This document shows, piece after piece, positions 1-7,871 of a stretch of DNA of 64,000 nt (positions within the stretch are counted from its first letter, which is position 1; each line of letters opens with the position of its first letter). The position numbers and the translations under genes are program-made. Source of the DNA: a bacterium (GTDB taxonomy: Bacteria > Patescibacteriota > Microgenomatia > UBA1406 > GWC2-37-13). The DNA lies in assembly GCA_021796235.1 (NCBI GenBank), contig JAJYOJ010000003.1, forward strand, positions 1 to 64,000, read 5' to 3'. The notes beneath the pieces are model-generated. The model was not told the origin of the DNA, made no database searches, and saw only the letters and a program-made list of their open reading frames with translations.

Positions 1-293
1 AAACTAATTCTGAACTGGCACGCTCAACTGGACAAGTCACGATACTGGGCGTTTTTGAACACAATGTACAGATTAATATGATGCAGATTGTCAAAAAAGA
101 GCTTCACGTGCAAGGATCATGGACATGCATTTATTCATTTTCTCAATCACTATTACTACTGAAATCGAAAGCGATTGACACAACACATTTCATTACCCAC
201 AGATACCTATTTTTAGATACAGCAAAAGCATTTCAGGAAGCATTAACTGATAAAGAAGGAAGGATAAAATCCGTTATTGAATTTGAAATATAG
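1..293 (+). CDS. Zinc-type (MDR) alcohol dehydrogenase, C-terminal fragment
   Basis: This is the last ~96 codons of a gene that enters from the left edge; the reading frame is open from base 3. The fragment begins in the region where medium-chain dehydrogenases close the Rossmann domain (a TGQVTILGVF strand). It continues with a KKELHVQGSW segment and ends with the AF-EAL...IKSVIEF motif typical of the sorbitol/threonine dehydrogenase branch. Catalytic zinc ligands and the nucleotide-binding glycine motif lie outside the window, so substrate and activity cannot be judged. Family assignment is from recognised sequence pattern only. Confidence 0.7.
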   Translation, partial: TNSELARSTGQVTILGVFEHNVQINMMQIVKKELHVQGSWTCIYSFSQSLLLLKSKAIDTTHFITHRYLFLDTAKAFQEALTDKEGRIKSVIEFEI

Positions 294-401
294 GTTTCCT
301 GAATTTGTAACATAATTCATTTGATAAATTTATTACATTTTTCTTCGCCGATTTCAACCCAAATCTTTTTTCACCAATTCAAACTCCTTTTAAGCAACAG
401 A

Positions 402-430
402 GTGACAAAATTAAGACGTTTTGATATACT
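402..430 (+). promoter_or_regulatory. Promoter of the Nudix-fusion gene
   Basis: GTGACA at 402-407 and TATACT at 425-430 are separated by exactly 17 bases, a standard sigma-70 layout. The predicted start is near 437, giving a 5' leader of only about 11 bases before the ATG at 448. Confidence 0.55.
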
Positions 431-447
431 ATAAGCTACATTAAACT

Positions 448-2475
448 ATGGAAAAACAATCATCACCGGAAGTAGTGCAAAAAGTCGTTCGATCTTTAGT
501 TGTTTCTTTAGCACCTTCTAAAGAAATATATAATAATTTCCATGAGCAAAAAAATCCTCCTTCTATACTGCGATTCTACGTTGGTAAAAAAGGGCAAAGA
601 GAGAGGGGAGATAGAAGATATACATTTTTGGGTGGTAAATTAAACCCGTCGGAAAACTTGCAAGAAGGAATTCAGCGAGAAGTAAGTGAGGAAGCAGGAC
701 TACGATTTTTTGGTATCCCAAATCAAACCGTTATTGGTTCATGGAACTATTCTTCCCCTAAATCAGGAAATAGAGAGGTCTTATTAACCTACAACCCTGT
801 CTTGTCCTGCGAACAAATCACCGTTGGCGACCCTAAAATGAGTGGCGTTGCAACATTAAAGTTAGAGGAGTTAAAACAGTTAATAACAGAGGGGCAAATC
901 AACGGAATCCCCCTTGAAGGACATCTTACGTTGGGAGAAAATGGAGAAGATAAAGTTAGCATGACGCCTGATGCAGCTCAGACAAAAGACGCCTCACTAC
1001 TTAAAGCACTGGGATGGATGGGTCACATGGAAGATTATTTACGAGGTAGGTTTGAGAAAGTTTTTAACTCCGGAAACGGAAGTATTTCCGAAGAACAATT
1101 TGAAAAAGAATATGAGACTATAGTCAGCGACTATATGCGAAAAGGGTTGAAAGTCGCAGTACGAAGAAAAAAAGAAGAAGGAACAGAGCAAAGACATACT
1201 CTTATTGAAGTATTAGATGGCAGCTACATGGGGAAAGATATCTTGTACTATTTGCCGGAATTAGCTGTACACGGAATGGATTGGTCTGGTTTAGATCAGG
1301 CAACGGAAGGAGTGAAAATTTTTGTCGGTTTCTTAAAAAACACATTCGGAGATTTCTTACAGAAAGAAGGATTAACGAGTGAAAATTACGGGCGGCAGAT
1401 GAGAGATCCGCAAGTTCTTCTCGAAAGAAAAACGACAACACTAACGAATCTTGACCGATTTTTCAGAAATAGATTAAGAGAAACGTTTGGGGTGAATGAT
1501 ACAGATTTAGATGAGGTATCAGAACATGTCCAGAATTTCTTTCGTGATCTCTCAAACGAGATAAAAGTAGCTGATCCAAAATTAACAAAAGGACTTCATC
1601 AGGATTTCACTCTTCTTAACGAGGTGAATAATGCCAATTTTGGATATTTATTGAGTTTGTTTTCTGGATTTGATTGTAAAGAAAATACACCCCAAACAGT
1701 CATATTAATTAGGTTTGAAGCTGGAAGACAGTTATTACTTCTTCTGAAAGATTTAACAGGAATCAAACACTATCAAGAAGAAGTTACTAAAGTAAAGGAG
1801 GGACGTCTACAAACTGCTGTTAATAATTTCTTTGGGCGGGTCGTTGAGGAAGACGTTATTGGTTTGGATGATGAACAAAATATGAGAATTAGAATAAGAG
1901 AAACGGGAGGACATAGAGTAATAGTTGATGAAAAACCAATTAAAACATCTACCTCATTTTTAAGAAAAAGTTTTGAAGAAAGGGTTAAGGATATTTCTGA
2001 TTTTCATACTGTAAGTATCACGTTCAAAGATCGAGATGATAACAATTTGGAAAACTCTGAATTTTTAATTGACCAGTTCCAACAGTTTCTTGAAACACAG
2101 TTTCCCCATACACAGTTAACAATAAAAGATAAACGCAGTTACGGAACCAACGACTATGCTGAACGTCAAAAGACTGAAAGGAAAGTTGACGGAAAAAGAA
2201 AAGGATCGCAGGGAAGCAAGTTTGTTCGTACTAAGTTGATTTATCAGTTAGGTGAAGAAAAATTAGAGCTTATTATGTATCCATTCTACTCAATTCCTGA
2301 TGAAAATGGTAAATTCTGGGGATGGCTGGAAACAAGAATAGATGATAAAGACTACGTTGTTAGAAGACTATTAGCTGGCGGAAATGGAATTCCATCAACA
2401 TATGACTTGTTATTCCCTCCTGATTTGTATCCGCACCATTTCTTACATAAACTAAATGCTGTATATCATAAATAG
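448..2475 (+). CDS. Nudix hydrolase domain fused to a long uncharacterised C-terminal region
   Basis: A 675-residue protein. Residues 63-85 contain a complete Nudix box (G-x5-E-x7-REVSEEAGL: G63, E69, R77-E78, E81-E82, G84), so the N-terminal ~160 residues should hydrolyse a nucleoside-diphosphate-linked substrate. Ordinary Nudix enzymes stop there. This one continues with ~330 mostly helical residues and a C-terminal alpha/beta stretch (about 500-615). That last part loosely resembles a RelA/SpoT-type synthetase fold: a basic helix, then DISDFHTVSITF, then a strand pair ending KLELIMYPF. The resemblance is by eye and unproven. The gene stands alone behind its own promoter, followed by a decayed transposase end. 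A role in nucleotide signalling or house-cleaning is inference. Confidence 0.75.
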   Translation: MEKQSSPEVVQKVVRSLVVSLAPSKEIYNNFHEQKNPPSILRFYVGKKGQRERGDRRYTFLGGKLNPSENLQEGIQREVSEEAGLRFFGIPNQTVIGSWNYSSPKSGNREVLLTYNPVLSCEQITVGDPKMSGVATLKLEELKQLITEGQINGIPLEGHLTLGENGEDKVSMTPDAAQTKDASLLKALGWMGHMEDYLRGRFEKVFNSGNGSISEEQFEKEYETIVSDYMRKGLKVAVRRKKEEGTEQRHTLIEVLDGSYMGKDILYYLPELAVHGMDWSGLDQATEGVKIFVGFLKNTFGDFLQKEGLTSENYGRQMRDPQVLLERKTTTLTNLDRFFRNRLRETFGVNDTDLDEVSEHVQNFFRDLSNEIKVADPKLTKGLHQDFTLLNEVNNANFGYLLSLFSGFDCKENTPQTVILIRFEAGRQLLLLLKDLTGIKHYQEEVTKVKEGRLQTAVNNFFGRVVEEDVIGLDDEQNMRIRIRETGGHRVIVDEKPIKTSTSFLRKSFEERVKDISDFHTVSITFKDRDDNNLENSEFLIDQFQQFLETQFPHTQLTIKDKRSYGTNDYAERQKTERKVDGKRKGSQGSKFVRTKLIYQLGEEKLELIMYPFYSIPDENGKFWGWLETRIDDKDYVVRRLLAGGNGIPSTYDLLFPPDLYPHHFLHKLNAVYHK

Positions 2476-2557
2476 GAACAGCTTATCTTAATGAAGGTTT
2501 TCCGACATTTGACGATGTAATTTTTCATAGGAGGTAAGAGGCATACACTAAAGTGCA

Positions 2558-2690
2558 TGGACCCCTTGTCAAGACCAATTTGTAACGACTGATAGACAGA
2601 AACGATCAACTTTTTTGAAAATATATTTCTGCCGGTGTTTTGTAATCTAAAACCTGGTATAACCGCCGATAGAATAGCTTAGGGTGTGAA
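2558..2690 (-). pseudogene. Remnant of a transposase 3' end with a possible terminal repeat
   Basis: On the minus strand, 2690 to 2606 encodes a short tail ending YQVLDYKTPAEIYFQKS and a TGA stop at 2608-2606. This matches the H/YQ-ALgYKTPAEVYF signature at the C-terminus of IS3/IS481-type integrase-core transposases. Further upstream the frame loses likeness to the family and there is no room for the DDE domain. Beyond the stop, TGGACCCCTTGTCAAGACC at 2558-2576 could be the outer terminal repeat, but no partner end was found. This is the decayed right end of an insertion sequence, in the otherwise empty 2476-2843 interval. The remainder of that interval shows nothing else I can support. Confidence 0.5.
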
Positions 2691-2843
2691 ATAAAAAAAT
2701 ATTGACAGAAAAAAACCAAATTTTCCTGATCCTAAAGGCGGGATAAAACTTTACGATTAAAAATCCTCACATAATTTGGCGCATGAATCATCCGGTATGT
2801 TGATGGCGACATCATGAGTGTAGTTATGAATTCTTCCTCTGTG

Positions 2844-2926
2844 TCCAGAGGGGAGGATTCGAACCTCCGTAGGGTTGCCCCGCGAGTTTTACAGACTCGT
2901 GCATTTGGCCACTCTGCCACCTCTGG
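2844..2926 (-). tRNA. tRNA-Tyr (anticodon GTA)
   Basis: The minus strand folds as a class II tRNA. The acceptor stem is CCAGAGG/CCTCTGG with A73 at 2844. There is a three-pair D stem (GCA/TGC). The anticodon stem CGAGT/ACTCG encloses the loop CTGTAAA, giving anticodon GTA. A long variable arm has a GGG-GCAA-CCC hairpin, and the T arm is GGAGG-TTCGAAT-CCTCC. The long variable arm plus GTA identifies bacterial tRNA-Tyr. The three bases after A73 are CAC, so the CCA end is not encoded and must be added by the enzyme at 24548-25891. A TATAAT box (2941-2936 on this strand) lies 9 bases upstream of the mature 5' end. Confidence 0.93.
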
Positions 2927-2935
2927 AATATTGAT

Positions 2936-2945
2936 ATTATATAAT
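2936..2945. promoter_or_regulatory. Shared palindromic -10 box (tRNA-Tyr and 51-codon ORF)
   Basis: The palindrome ATTATATAAT reads as TATAAT on both strands. On minus it sits 9 bases before tRNA-Tyr, with a weak ATGACT -35 at 18-base spacing. On plus it is 6 bases before the ATG at 2952, the spacing seen at several other leaderless-looking genes in this window. Confidence 0.45.
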
Positions 2946-2951
2946 AAGACA

Positions 2952-3107
2952 ATGCTTTTAGTCATAAAAAAGAAGTCAACTTCAGAAGAAATAGACTATA
3001 ACTCGATAATTAATCTCCGTCCGGCCCAAAATAATCCCAGCCGAGATATTTTATCAATAGAGGTAAGAAATAAGTTTGCTAAAGTCGTTAAAAAATTGTT
3101 GTTATAA
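2952..3107 (+). CDS. Small hypothetical protein, 51 aa
   Basis: I do not recognise this short reading frame. It begins MLLVIKKKS, is basic, and ends KKLLL. Two things argue that it is real. A TATAAT box ends 6 bases before its ATG, matching the short-leader promoters elsewhere here. The next gene starts only 4 bases after its stop, as in an operon. It has no motif, signal peptide or clear membrane segment. It could also be a chance frame, so the call is tentative. Confidence 0.3.
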   Translation: MLLVIKKKSTSEEIDYNSIINLRPAQNNPSRDILSIEVRNKFAKVVKKLLL

Positions 3108-3111
3108 GACT

Positions 3112-3423
3112 ATGGACAATAGGAATAGAATATTAGATATCGCAATGAATTTAAACAGAGTTGGCGATTGGGCAGCAGATGATTTTGACGGCAAAAAACC
3201 GCTAATAAGTTTATTTCTTAATCAAACAGCAAAATATTCTAAAGCCATTAAAATAGCATCATTACCGAAAACACTAGGAAAAACATTTGAGGATTTTCTT
3301 GAGGAATATAAAGAATTAAAAAAAGAAGGTGAAAATGGACCAAAAGATACTTTGTATTGGGCGGAAAAAATGATGACGTGGGGAAATATTTTAACTCATA
3401 GAGCCAATCTTATAAAAGAGTAA
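3112..3423 (+). CDS. Hypothetical protein, 103 aa
   Basis: Unrecognised soluble protein. The ATG at 3112 (MDNRNRILDIAMNLNRVGDW) is preferred over a start at 3076, which would overlap the preceding small frame. The sequence looks largely helical, with amphipathic stretches (FEDFLEEYKELKKEGE), no transmembrane segment and no cysteines. It lies directly downstream of the 51-codon frame and converges on the SDR gene with a 3-base gap. It could be a small regulatory or structural protein; nothing in the sequence decides this. Confidence 0.55.
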   Translation: MDNRNRILDIAMNLNRVGDWAADDFDGKKPLISLFLNQTAKYSKAIKIASLPKTLGKTFEDFLEEYKELKKEGENGPKDTLYWAEKMMTWGNILTHRANLIKE

Positions 3424-3426
3424 TTT

Positions 3427-4236
3427 TTATGAAAGAAGAACCCCGCCGTCCACAATGATTTGTGATCCGGTCATATAGGAAGACATTTCGGAAGCCAAAA
3501 AAAGCGCAACTTTACCGATATCGTCAGGTTCACCCATCCGATGCATCGGGATTTTTGCTAAGAAAGCCTCCATCATTTTGTTCATGTCAACGCCTTGAGG
3601 AGGAGGAGCCGACGCCTGAAGTCTTTTGGTTCCTTCGGTTACAATGCCACCTGGAGCGATCGCGTTTACCGTAATTTTATGCGGTGAAAGTTCAAGCGCA
3701 ACATTTTTTGTGAAACCCCAGACTCCGTGTTTTGATGCATCGTAGTGTGCCAGTCCAATTGAAGACGGATGCAGAGCGTCGATCGAAGTAACGTTTATAA
3801 TCTTTCCACCCTTACCTTGCTTGATCATCTGTTCCGAAACGTATTTGACCGTCAGGAATACTCCCTTAAGATTAACACTTAAAACTTTATCAAATTCCTC
3901 AAGTGTCATCTGATGTACCGGAATTGAAGGATAGATACCGGCGTTATTAACTAAAATATCGATCGATCCAAAGTTTTTTACGGTTTCATCGACCAGAGTT
4001 TTAACATCTGCCTCAACCGAGACATCGGTTCGTACGGCCAATAAGTGCCAGCCTTTTCCCGAAAGTTCCGTCACAACTTTATCGGCTTCTTCTTTGGTGC
4101 GGTTTGCGATAACAACATTTGCACCGGCCTCTGCTAAACGATAGGTTATGCCATGGCCAATTCCTAAGGCGCCACCGGTTACAATCGCTGTTTTACTCGA
4201 AAGGTCAAGAAGTTTATTTACCGGAACAATATCCAT
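3427..4236 (-). CDS. SDR-family NAD(P)-dependent oxidoreductase
   Basis: A 269-residue classical short-chain dehydrogenase. The cofactor motif TGGALGIG is at 20-27 and NNAG at 97-100. The catalytic set is S151, Y165 and K169 (YDASK), followed by the conserved PGG-segment and a C-terminal YMTGSQIIVDGG. It fits the glucose-1-dehydrogenase / 3-oxoacyl-ACP reductase-like branch. The substrate cannot be read from the sequence, and no fatty-acid genes are nearby to support FabG. It appears monocistronic and is convergent with the gene ending at 3423. Confidence 0.88.
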   Translation of the reverse strand: MDIVPVNKLLDLSSKTAIVTGGALGIGHGITYRLAEAGANVVIANRTKEEADKVVTELSGKGWHLLAVRTDVSVEADVKTLVDETVKNFGSIDILVNNAGIYPSIPVHQMTLEEFDKVLSVNLKGVFLTVKYVSEQMIKQGKGGKIINVTSIDALHPSSIGLAHYDASKHGVWGFTKNVALELSPHKITVNAIAPGGIVTEGTKRLQASAPPPQGVDMNKMMEAFLAKIPMHRMGEPDDIGKVALFLASEMSSYMTGSQIIVDGGVLLS

Positions 4237-4288
4237 ATAAGTAGAATAGTGATTTAATTTCTTTTAGTCAATAAGCAAAAAGTGTACA

Positions 4289-5353
4289 ATGAAATTTATG
4301 ACTCTTACGGAGGTTTCTTATTACAGCCGCAAATATTTTCCACACGCCGTACTAGGAATTGTGGGAGTTTTTATTTTGTATTTTGTTTTGGTTTTTATAA
4401 TTAGTTCTCTCACTCCAGTTGCGCCATCAATAGTTACAAATCCAATCTTCGGAAAAATTAGACCGCCACTGCTACAAAATGCTTCTGCTAGCGGCAAATT
4501 GACTTATTCTTTGGATACGATTGAAGGACAACCTGTTACTGCAACAGCTGCCGCCAATGTTTATTTTCTGCCAGACCAGGTTCCACATTTCGGTTATCGC
4601 GAACAGGTCTATCTTATGGCCAAGACTTTAGGATTTAACACCAATATTGCCAATTATTCTTTAGCTGGACGCGACGCAACCTTTACCGATAGCCTGCGGG
4701 TACTTAATGTTGATATCGGGACATTTAATTTTACTTACGAATATAAGTTCCAACAAGATCTTCTTCTTTTTTTCAATACGGTTATACCTGCCGAACAGGA
4801 AATTACCAATCAGGCGACCAATTTCCTTCAGTCGGTTGGCAGGTATCCTTCGGAGCTTTCGCAAGGCAAAACCAATATAGTTTATTTAAAATATAGTCCA
4901 GCCACTAAAAAATTTATTGTTGAAACACGTCCGGAAGACGCCAACGTAGTTGAAGTTGATTTTTATCGACCGGATGTCGATGCATCCCCCCAGGCAATTC
5001 CAATAGTGTCTCCAAGCTATTTCAACAGTCAAAATTATGTAATTCTCGTCTTCAATAAAACTGGTTTTCGGGTTCTGCGTGCCCAGATTAAGTTTTTTGA
5101 GAAATCAACTGATCAAATTGGTGTCTATCCGTTAAGAACAGGGGATAGGGCCTGGGCAGAGCTTCAGGCCGGACACGCTCTTTTTGCCCAAATCCCGCCC
5201 AATCAGGAAAAAATAACCATAAAAAATATGTTTTTAGGCTATCTGGACCCCGATACGTATCAGCAATATTTGGAACCGGTTTACGTATTTTTAGGAGAAA
5301 ATAATTTTGTTGCTTATGTCCCAGCAGTCGACCCAAGTTTTATTGCGGATTGA
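4289..5353 (+). CDS. Membrane-anchored hypothetical protein, 354 aa
   Basis: Unrecognised protein with one N-terminal transmembrane helix (about residues 17-39, HAVLGIVGVFILYFVLVFII) and a large, presumably extracytoplasmic, beta-rich domain of ~310 residues. A TACAAT box at 4286-4291 overlaps the first ATG, so the second ATG (4298, MTLTEVSYY) may be the true start. The 3' end overlaps the D,D-carboxypeptidase gene on the other strand by 14 bases. An envelope role is inferred only from topology and the neighbour. Confidence 0.65.
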   Translation: MKFMTLTEVSYYSRKYFPHAVLGIVGVFILYFVLVFIISSLTPVAPSIVTNPIFGKIRPPLLQNASASGKLTYSLDTIEGQPVTATAAANVYFLPDQVPHFGYREQVYLMAKTLGFNTNIANYSLAGRDATFTDSLRVLNVDIGTFNFTYEYKFQQDLLLFFNTVIPAEQEITNQATNFLQSVGRYPSELSQGKTNIVYLKYSPATKKFIVETRPEDANVVEVDFYRPDVDASPQAIPIVSPSYFNSQNYVILVFNKTGFRVLRAQIKFFEKSTDQIGVYPLRTGDRAWAELQAGHALFAQIPPNQEKITIKNMFLGYLDPDTYQQYLEPVYVFLGENNFVAYVPAVDPSFIAD

Positions 5354-6245
5354 AGTAGTCTACATTTGAATCAATCCAGTTAATTATGTTTCTTGTATCA
5401 GCGAATCTGTCCGTACTTTTTAAAACAACCAAAATAAATTGATGGCCCGCATATTTATAAAAGGTAACCAGATTTTCACCGGCGTCTTGGGTATAACCGG
5501 ATTTTAAACCCCCTACGCCCTGAATTTCCCCCAAAAGCTGATTCACGTTGGTTAGATGGTGGAAATATTTAAAGTTAGTGTCCGAAACGGTTATCTCTTT
5601 TATCGAAACAATATTAGAAAGATAGCTGTTTTTGAGAAGTTCACGAGCTCCCAACGCCAAATCAAAGGGAGTTGAATACTGTCCCGAACTATCGTAACCA
5701 ACCGGGTTTACAAAATGGGAACCAGTCATTTTTAACTCTTGGGCTTTTTCGTTCATAAGTTTGATAAATTTGTCATAGCCATAATTGTCGGCAAAAGCTA
5801 AAGCCGCGTCATTGCCCGAATAGACAAGCATGCCGTACATAAGATTTTCAGCCGTAATTTTTTCACCTGGTACGAGTCCCATTACTTGACCATCAACGTT
5901 TCCGGTTTTAACTGTCAACACATCGTACGGTTTGAAAACCGAGTTAGCGACAAGTGCGGTTATTATTTTGGTTGTTGATGCCGGTAAAAACTTGGCTTTC
6001 GGGTTTAGATAAAATACCGGTGTAAACGAGGGAAGATCAACGACATAAACCCCCTGCGCGGTAATTGATGGATAATATTGTGATTTAAGGAAGGGCACAG
6101 GGCCTATTTTTAAGATTGCAGGTTTTTCTTCCTTGGCAAATAGTGCACGATTATAGGCAAAAAAATGGAAATAATACGAGTCACCCGGATAAAAAAGGAA
6201 AAGAAAAGTAAAGAAAGTGAATAAAAAATAAAAGCGGTAACGCAT
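5340..6245 (-). CDS. dacA: D-alanyl-D-alanine carboxypeptidase (peptidase S11)
   Basis: Penicillin-binding serine peptidase that trims the terminal D-Ala of peptidoglycan stem peptides. All three active-site motifs are present when numbered from the ATG at 6245: S90-T-T-K93, S143-G-N145 and K248-S-G250. The N-terminus is a hydrophobic signal anchor (FYFLFTFFTFLFLFYPG). I prefer this ATG over the frame-extending start at 6284 because it places the signal at the very N-terminus and avoids overlapping aspS. The family's C-terminal beta domain is absent or short. The gene follows aspS closely on the same strand and is probably co-transcribed with it. Confidence 0.85.
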   Translation of the reverse strand: MRYRFYFLFTFFTFLFLFYPGDSYYFHFFAYNRALFAKEEKPAILKIGPVPFLKSQYYPSITAQGVYVVDLPSFTPVFYLNPKAKFLPASTTKIITALVANSVFKPYDVLTVKTGNVDGQVMGLVPGEKITAENLMYGMLVYSGNDAALAFADNYGYDKFIKLMNEKAQELKMTGSHFVNPVGYDSSGQYSTPFDLALGARELLKNSYLSNIVSIKEITVSDTNFKYFHHLTNVNQLLGEIQGVGGLKSGYTQDAGENLVTFYKYAGHQFILVVLKSTDRFADTRNIINWIDSNVDYFNPQ

Positions 6246-6261
6246 AATTCTCAATTGTAAT

Positions 6262-7632
6262 TTATTTTGCGATTTTAATCCCAAGCTCTTTCAGCTGCTT
6301 ATCGCTAGCTGGAGACGGAGCGTTCATGACGGACGTTCTTCCTCCTGATGTCATGGGATAAGGGATGACTTCTCTAAGCGATGGCTCGCCTGCGATACAG
6401 GTCAGCAGCCGATCAATCCCGGGGGCAATCCCTCCATGCGGAGGAGCACCATAGGAGAGAGCTTCAAGCATGTGACCGAACTTTAGCTCAATTTCATCCC
6501 TACTCAATCCCATAATTTCAAAAACAGCTCTTAAACCTTCTGGAGTGTGGTTTCTGATGCTCCCCCCACCGACTTCGTAACCATTGCAAACCAGATCGTA
6601 TTGGCTGGTAAGAAGGTTGGCGATGTTTTTTTTCTGCAAAAGGTCTTTCATATATTGCGGCAAAGGAGCAGAAAACGGATTATGAGTAAATGTCCAACCG
6701 CCTTCTCCGGTTTTCTCAAAGAACGGAAAATCAACGACCCAGGCAAAGGCCTGTATATTTGTTTTCTTTTCTTCTTCTGTCCTCAGATCAAACTTATCAG
6801 CGCCAAATTTAACAATTGCCTCTTTGTAAGAAAAAACAGGAAAAGGTTTTTTTTGCAGCGGAATTTGGAGTTTTTCATAGACTTCAACAATCATATCTTC
6901 AGTTATTTTCATTACATCCTCGCGCTCGACAAAACTCATTTCCAGATCGAGTTGTGTAAACTCTCCATAGGCTCGATCAGCTCGCGGGTCTTCGTCACGG
7001 AAACAACGCGCAATTTGGAAATAACGTTCAACTCCGGCAATCATAAGAAGTTGTTTATACTGTTGCGGCGATTGAGGTAGAGCATAGAAGTTGCCGGGTT
7101 GGAGTCGCGAAGGTACGATAAAATCACGCGCACCTTCAGGGGTAGTTTCGGATAAGATTGGCGTTTCGATTTCCAAAAAGTCCTTTTTTAAAAAAAACTG
7201 CCGGATTAAATCAATATATTTTGAACGAAGAGCAAGATTTTTGTAGAGCCTTGGTCTGCGCAGATCGAGGTAACGATATTTAAGCCTAACCTCTTCGTTG
7301 ATTTCATAACCGTCAGTGTTAACAGGTAAGGGAAGAGGCTTAGTTTTATTCAGTATCTTAACCTCTTTTGCCTCTATCTCGATTTTTCCGGTTTTAATTT
7401 TAGGATTAACCAGATTTTCTGGGCGCTTCTTGACTAAACCTCTAATCCAAACTACATCTTCACTGGTTAAATCTTTGAACTTTTCATCGCCTACGATTTG
7501 GACTATGCCGCTTCGGTCTCGGAGATCAATAAAAATGATTTTTTTATGATCGCGTTTGGAGTCAACCCAACCGTAGAGTTCGACTTCTTTACCAATTTTA
7601 TTAACAGTTTCTTCTACGAACAATTTTTTCAT
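6262..7632 (-). CDS. aspS: Aspartyl-tRNA synthetase, short form without GAD insertion
   Basis: Class II synthetase of 456 residues charging tRNA-Asp. Visible parts are the N-terminal OB-fold (GWVDSKRDHKKIIFIDLRDR), motif 1 (ETPEGARDF), motif 2 (FRDEDPRADR...EFTQLD) and motif 3 (GIAPGIDRLL). Bacterial AspRS is usually ~590 residues because of a GAD domain between motifs 2 and 3. Here the sequence passes straight from DKFDLRT to FAWVVDFPFFE, so that domain is missing. Whether it also charges tRNA-Asn cannot be told from the sequence alone. A strong promoter at 7641-7669 puts the start codon 8 bases after the -10 box. Confidence 0.95.
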   Translation of the reverse strand: MKKLFVEETVNKIGKEVELYGWVDSKRDHKKIIFIDLRDRSGIVQIVGDEKFKDLTSEDVVWIRGLVKKRPENLVNPKIKTGKIEIEAKEVKILNKTKPLPLPVNTDGYEINEEVRLKYRYLDLRRPRLYKNLALRSKYIDLIRQFFLKKDFLEIETPILSETTPEGARDFIVPSRLQPGNFYALPQSPQQYKQLLMIAGVERYFQIARCFRDEDPRADRAYGEFTQLDLEMSFVEREDVMKITEDMIVEVYEKLQIPLQKKPFPVFSYKEAIVKFGADKFDLRTEEEKKTNIQAFAWVVDFPFFEKTGEGGWTFTHNPFSAPLPQYMKDLLQKKNIANLLTSQYDLVCNGYEVGGGSIRNHTPEGLRAVFEIMGLSRDEIELKFGHMLEALSYGAPPHGGIAPGIDRLLTCIAGEPSLREVIPYPMTSGGRTSVMNAPSPASDKQLKELGIKIAK

Positions 7633-7640
7633 TAACTTTG

Positions 7641-7669
7641 ATTATAGCGCGTTAAACTCAACTTGACAA
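7641..7669 (-). promoter_or_regulatory. aspS promoter
   Basis: On the minus strand TTGTCA (7669-7664) and TATAAT (7646-7641) are separated by 17 bases. The ATG of aspS begins 8 bases beyond the -10 box, so the mRNA should be leaderless or nearly so. The -35 hexamer overlaps that of the plus-strand promoter at 7663-7690. Confidence 0.75.
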
Positions 7670-7690
7670 GGTTGATTTATCTGGTATCAT
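7663..7690 (+). promoter_or_regulatory. Divergent promoter of the structured leader
   Basis: Consensus TTGACA at 7663-7668 and TATCAT at 7685-7690 with a 16-base spacer and an extended TGG just before the -10 box. It shares its -35 region with the aspS promoter on the other strand. The expected start is near 7697. Confidence 0.6.
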
Positions 7691-7696
7691 GAAAAT

Positions 7697-7871
7697 TGAG
7701 GACCTCTAAAAGGCCCTTTTTTATAACGATGAGAAGAAATCAGTATCAACTTATTATTGTCTCCACGCTTGTCCACTTTAGGTGGAAGTGTGGGGTGGTT
7801 GGCGCTGAATTAAGAATTTAAAATTCAAAATTAAGAATTAAAAACCACCCCGCGAAAGACGGGGTTTTTTT
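7697..7871 (+). ncRNA. Structured leader or small RNA ending in an attenuator-like terminator
   Basis: About 175 bases lie between the plus-strand promoter and the ATG at 7872. Direct reading shows four pairings: a hairpin just after the start (GGACCT 7702-7707 with AGGCCC) followed by T6; a long hairpin with arms CCACGCTT 7763-7770 and AAGTGTGG 7786-7793 and an inner CCAC/GTGG; a 9-pair stem GGGGTGGTT 7792-7800 with AACCACCCC 7843-7851; and a terminator CCCCG 7848-7852 with CGGGG 7860-7864 followed by T7. The last two share CCCC, so they exclude each other, as in an attenuator. The family is unknown to me. Confidence 0.5.
7848..7871 (+). terminator. Intrinsic terminator abutting a start codon
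   Basis: Stem CCCCG/CGGGG, 7-base loop, then seven T (7865-7871). The ATG of the next frame follows at once. The GGGG arm could also act as a weak ribosome-binding site. Confidence 0.7.

Noticed and set aside
2732-2965. 77-codon minus-strand reading frame over tRNA-Tyr
   Set aside because: It is the tRNA gene and its flanks read as protein; the tRNA explains the sequence.
7720-7871. T-box riboswitch in the leader before the 98-codon gene
   Set aside because: There is an AACGATGAGAAG...AGTA stretch, a GGTGG and a terminator, which recall T-boxes. However, the conserved T-box core (AGGGTGGNACCGCG) is not intact, no specifier loop could be placed, and the downstream gene is not amino-acid related.
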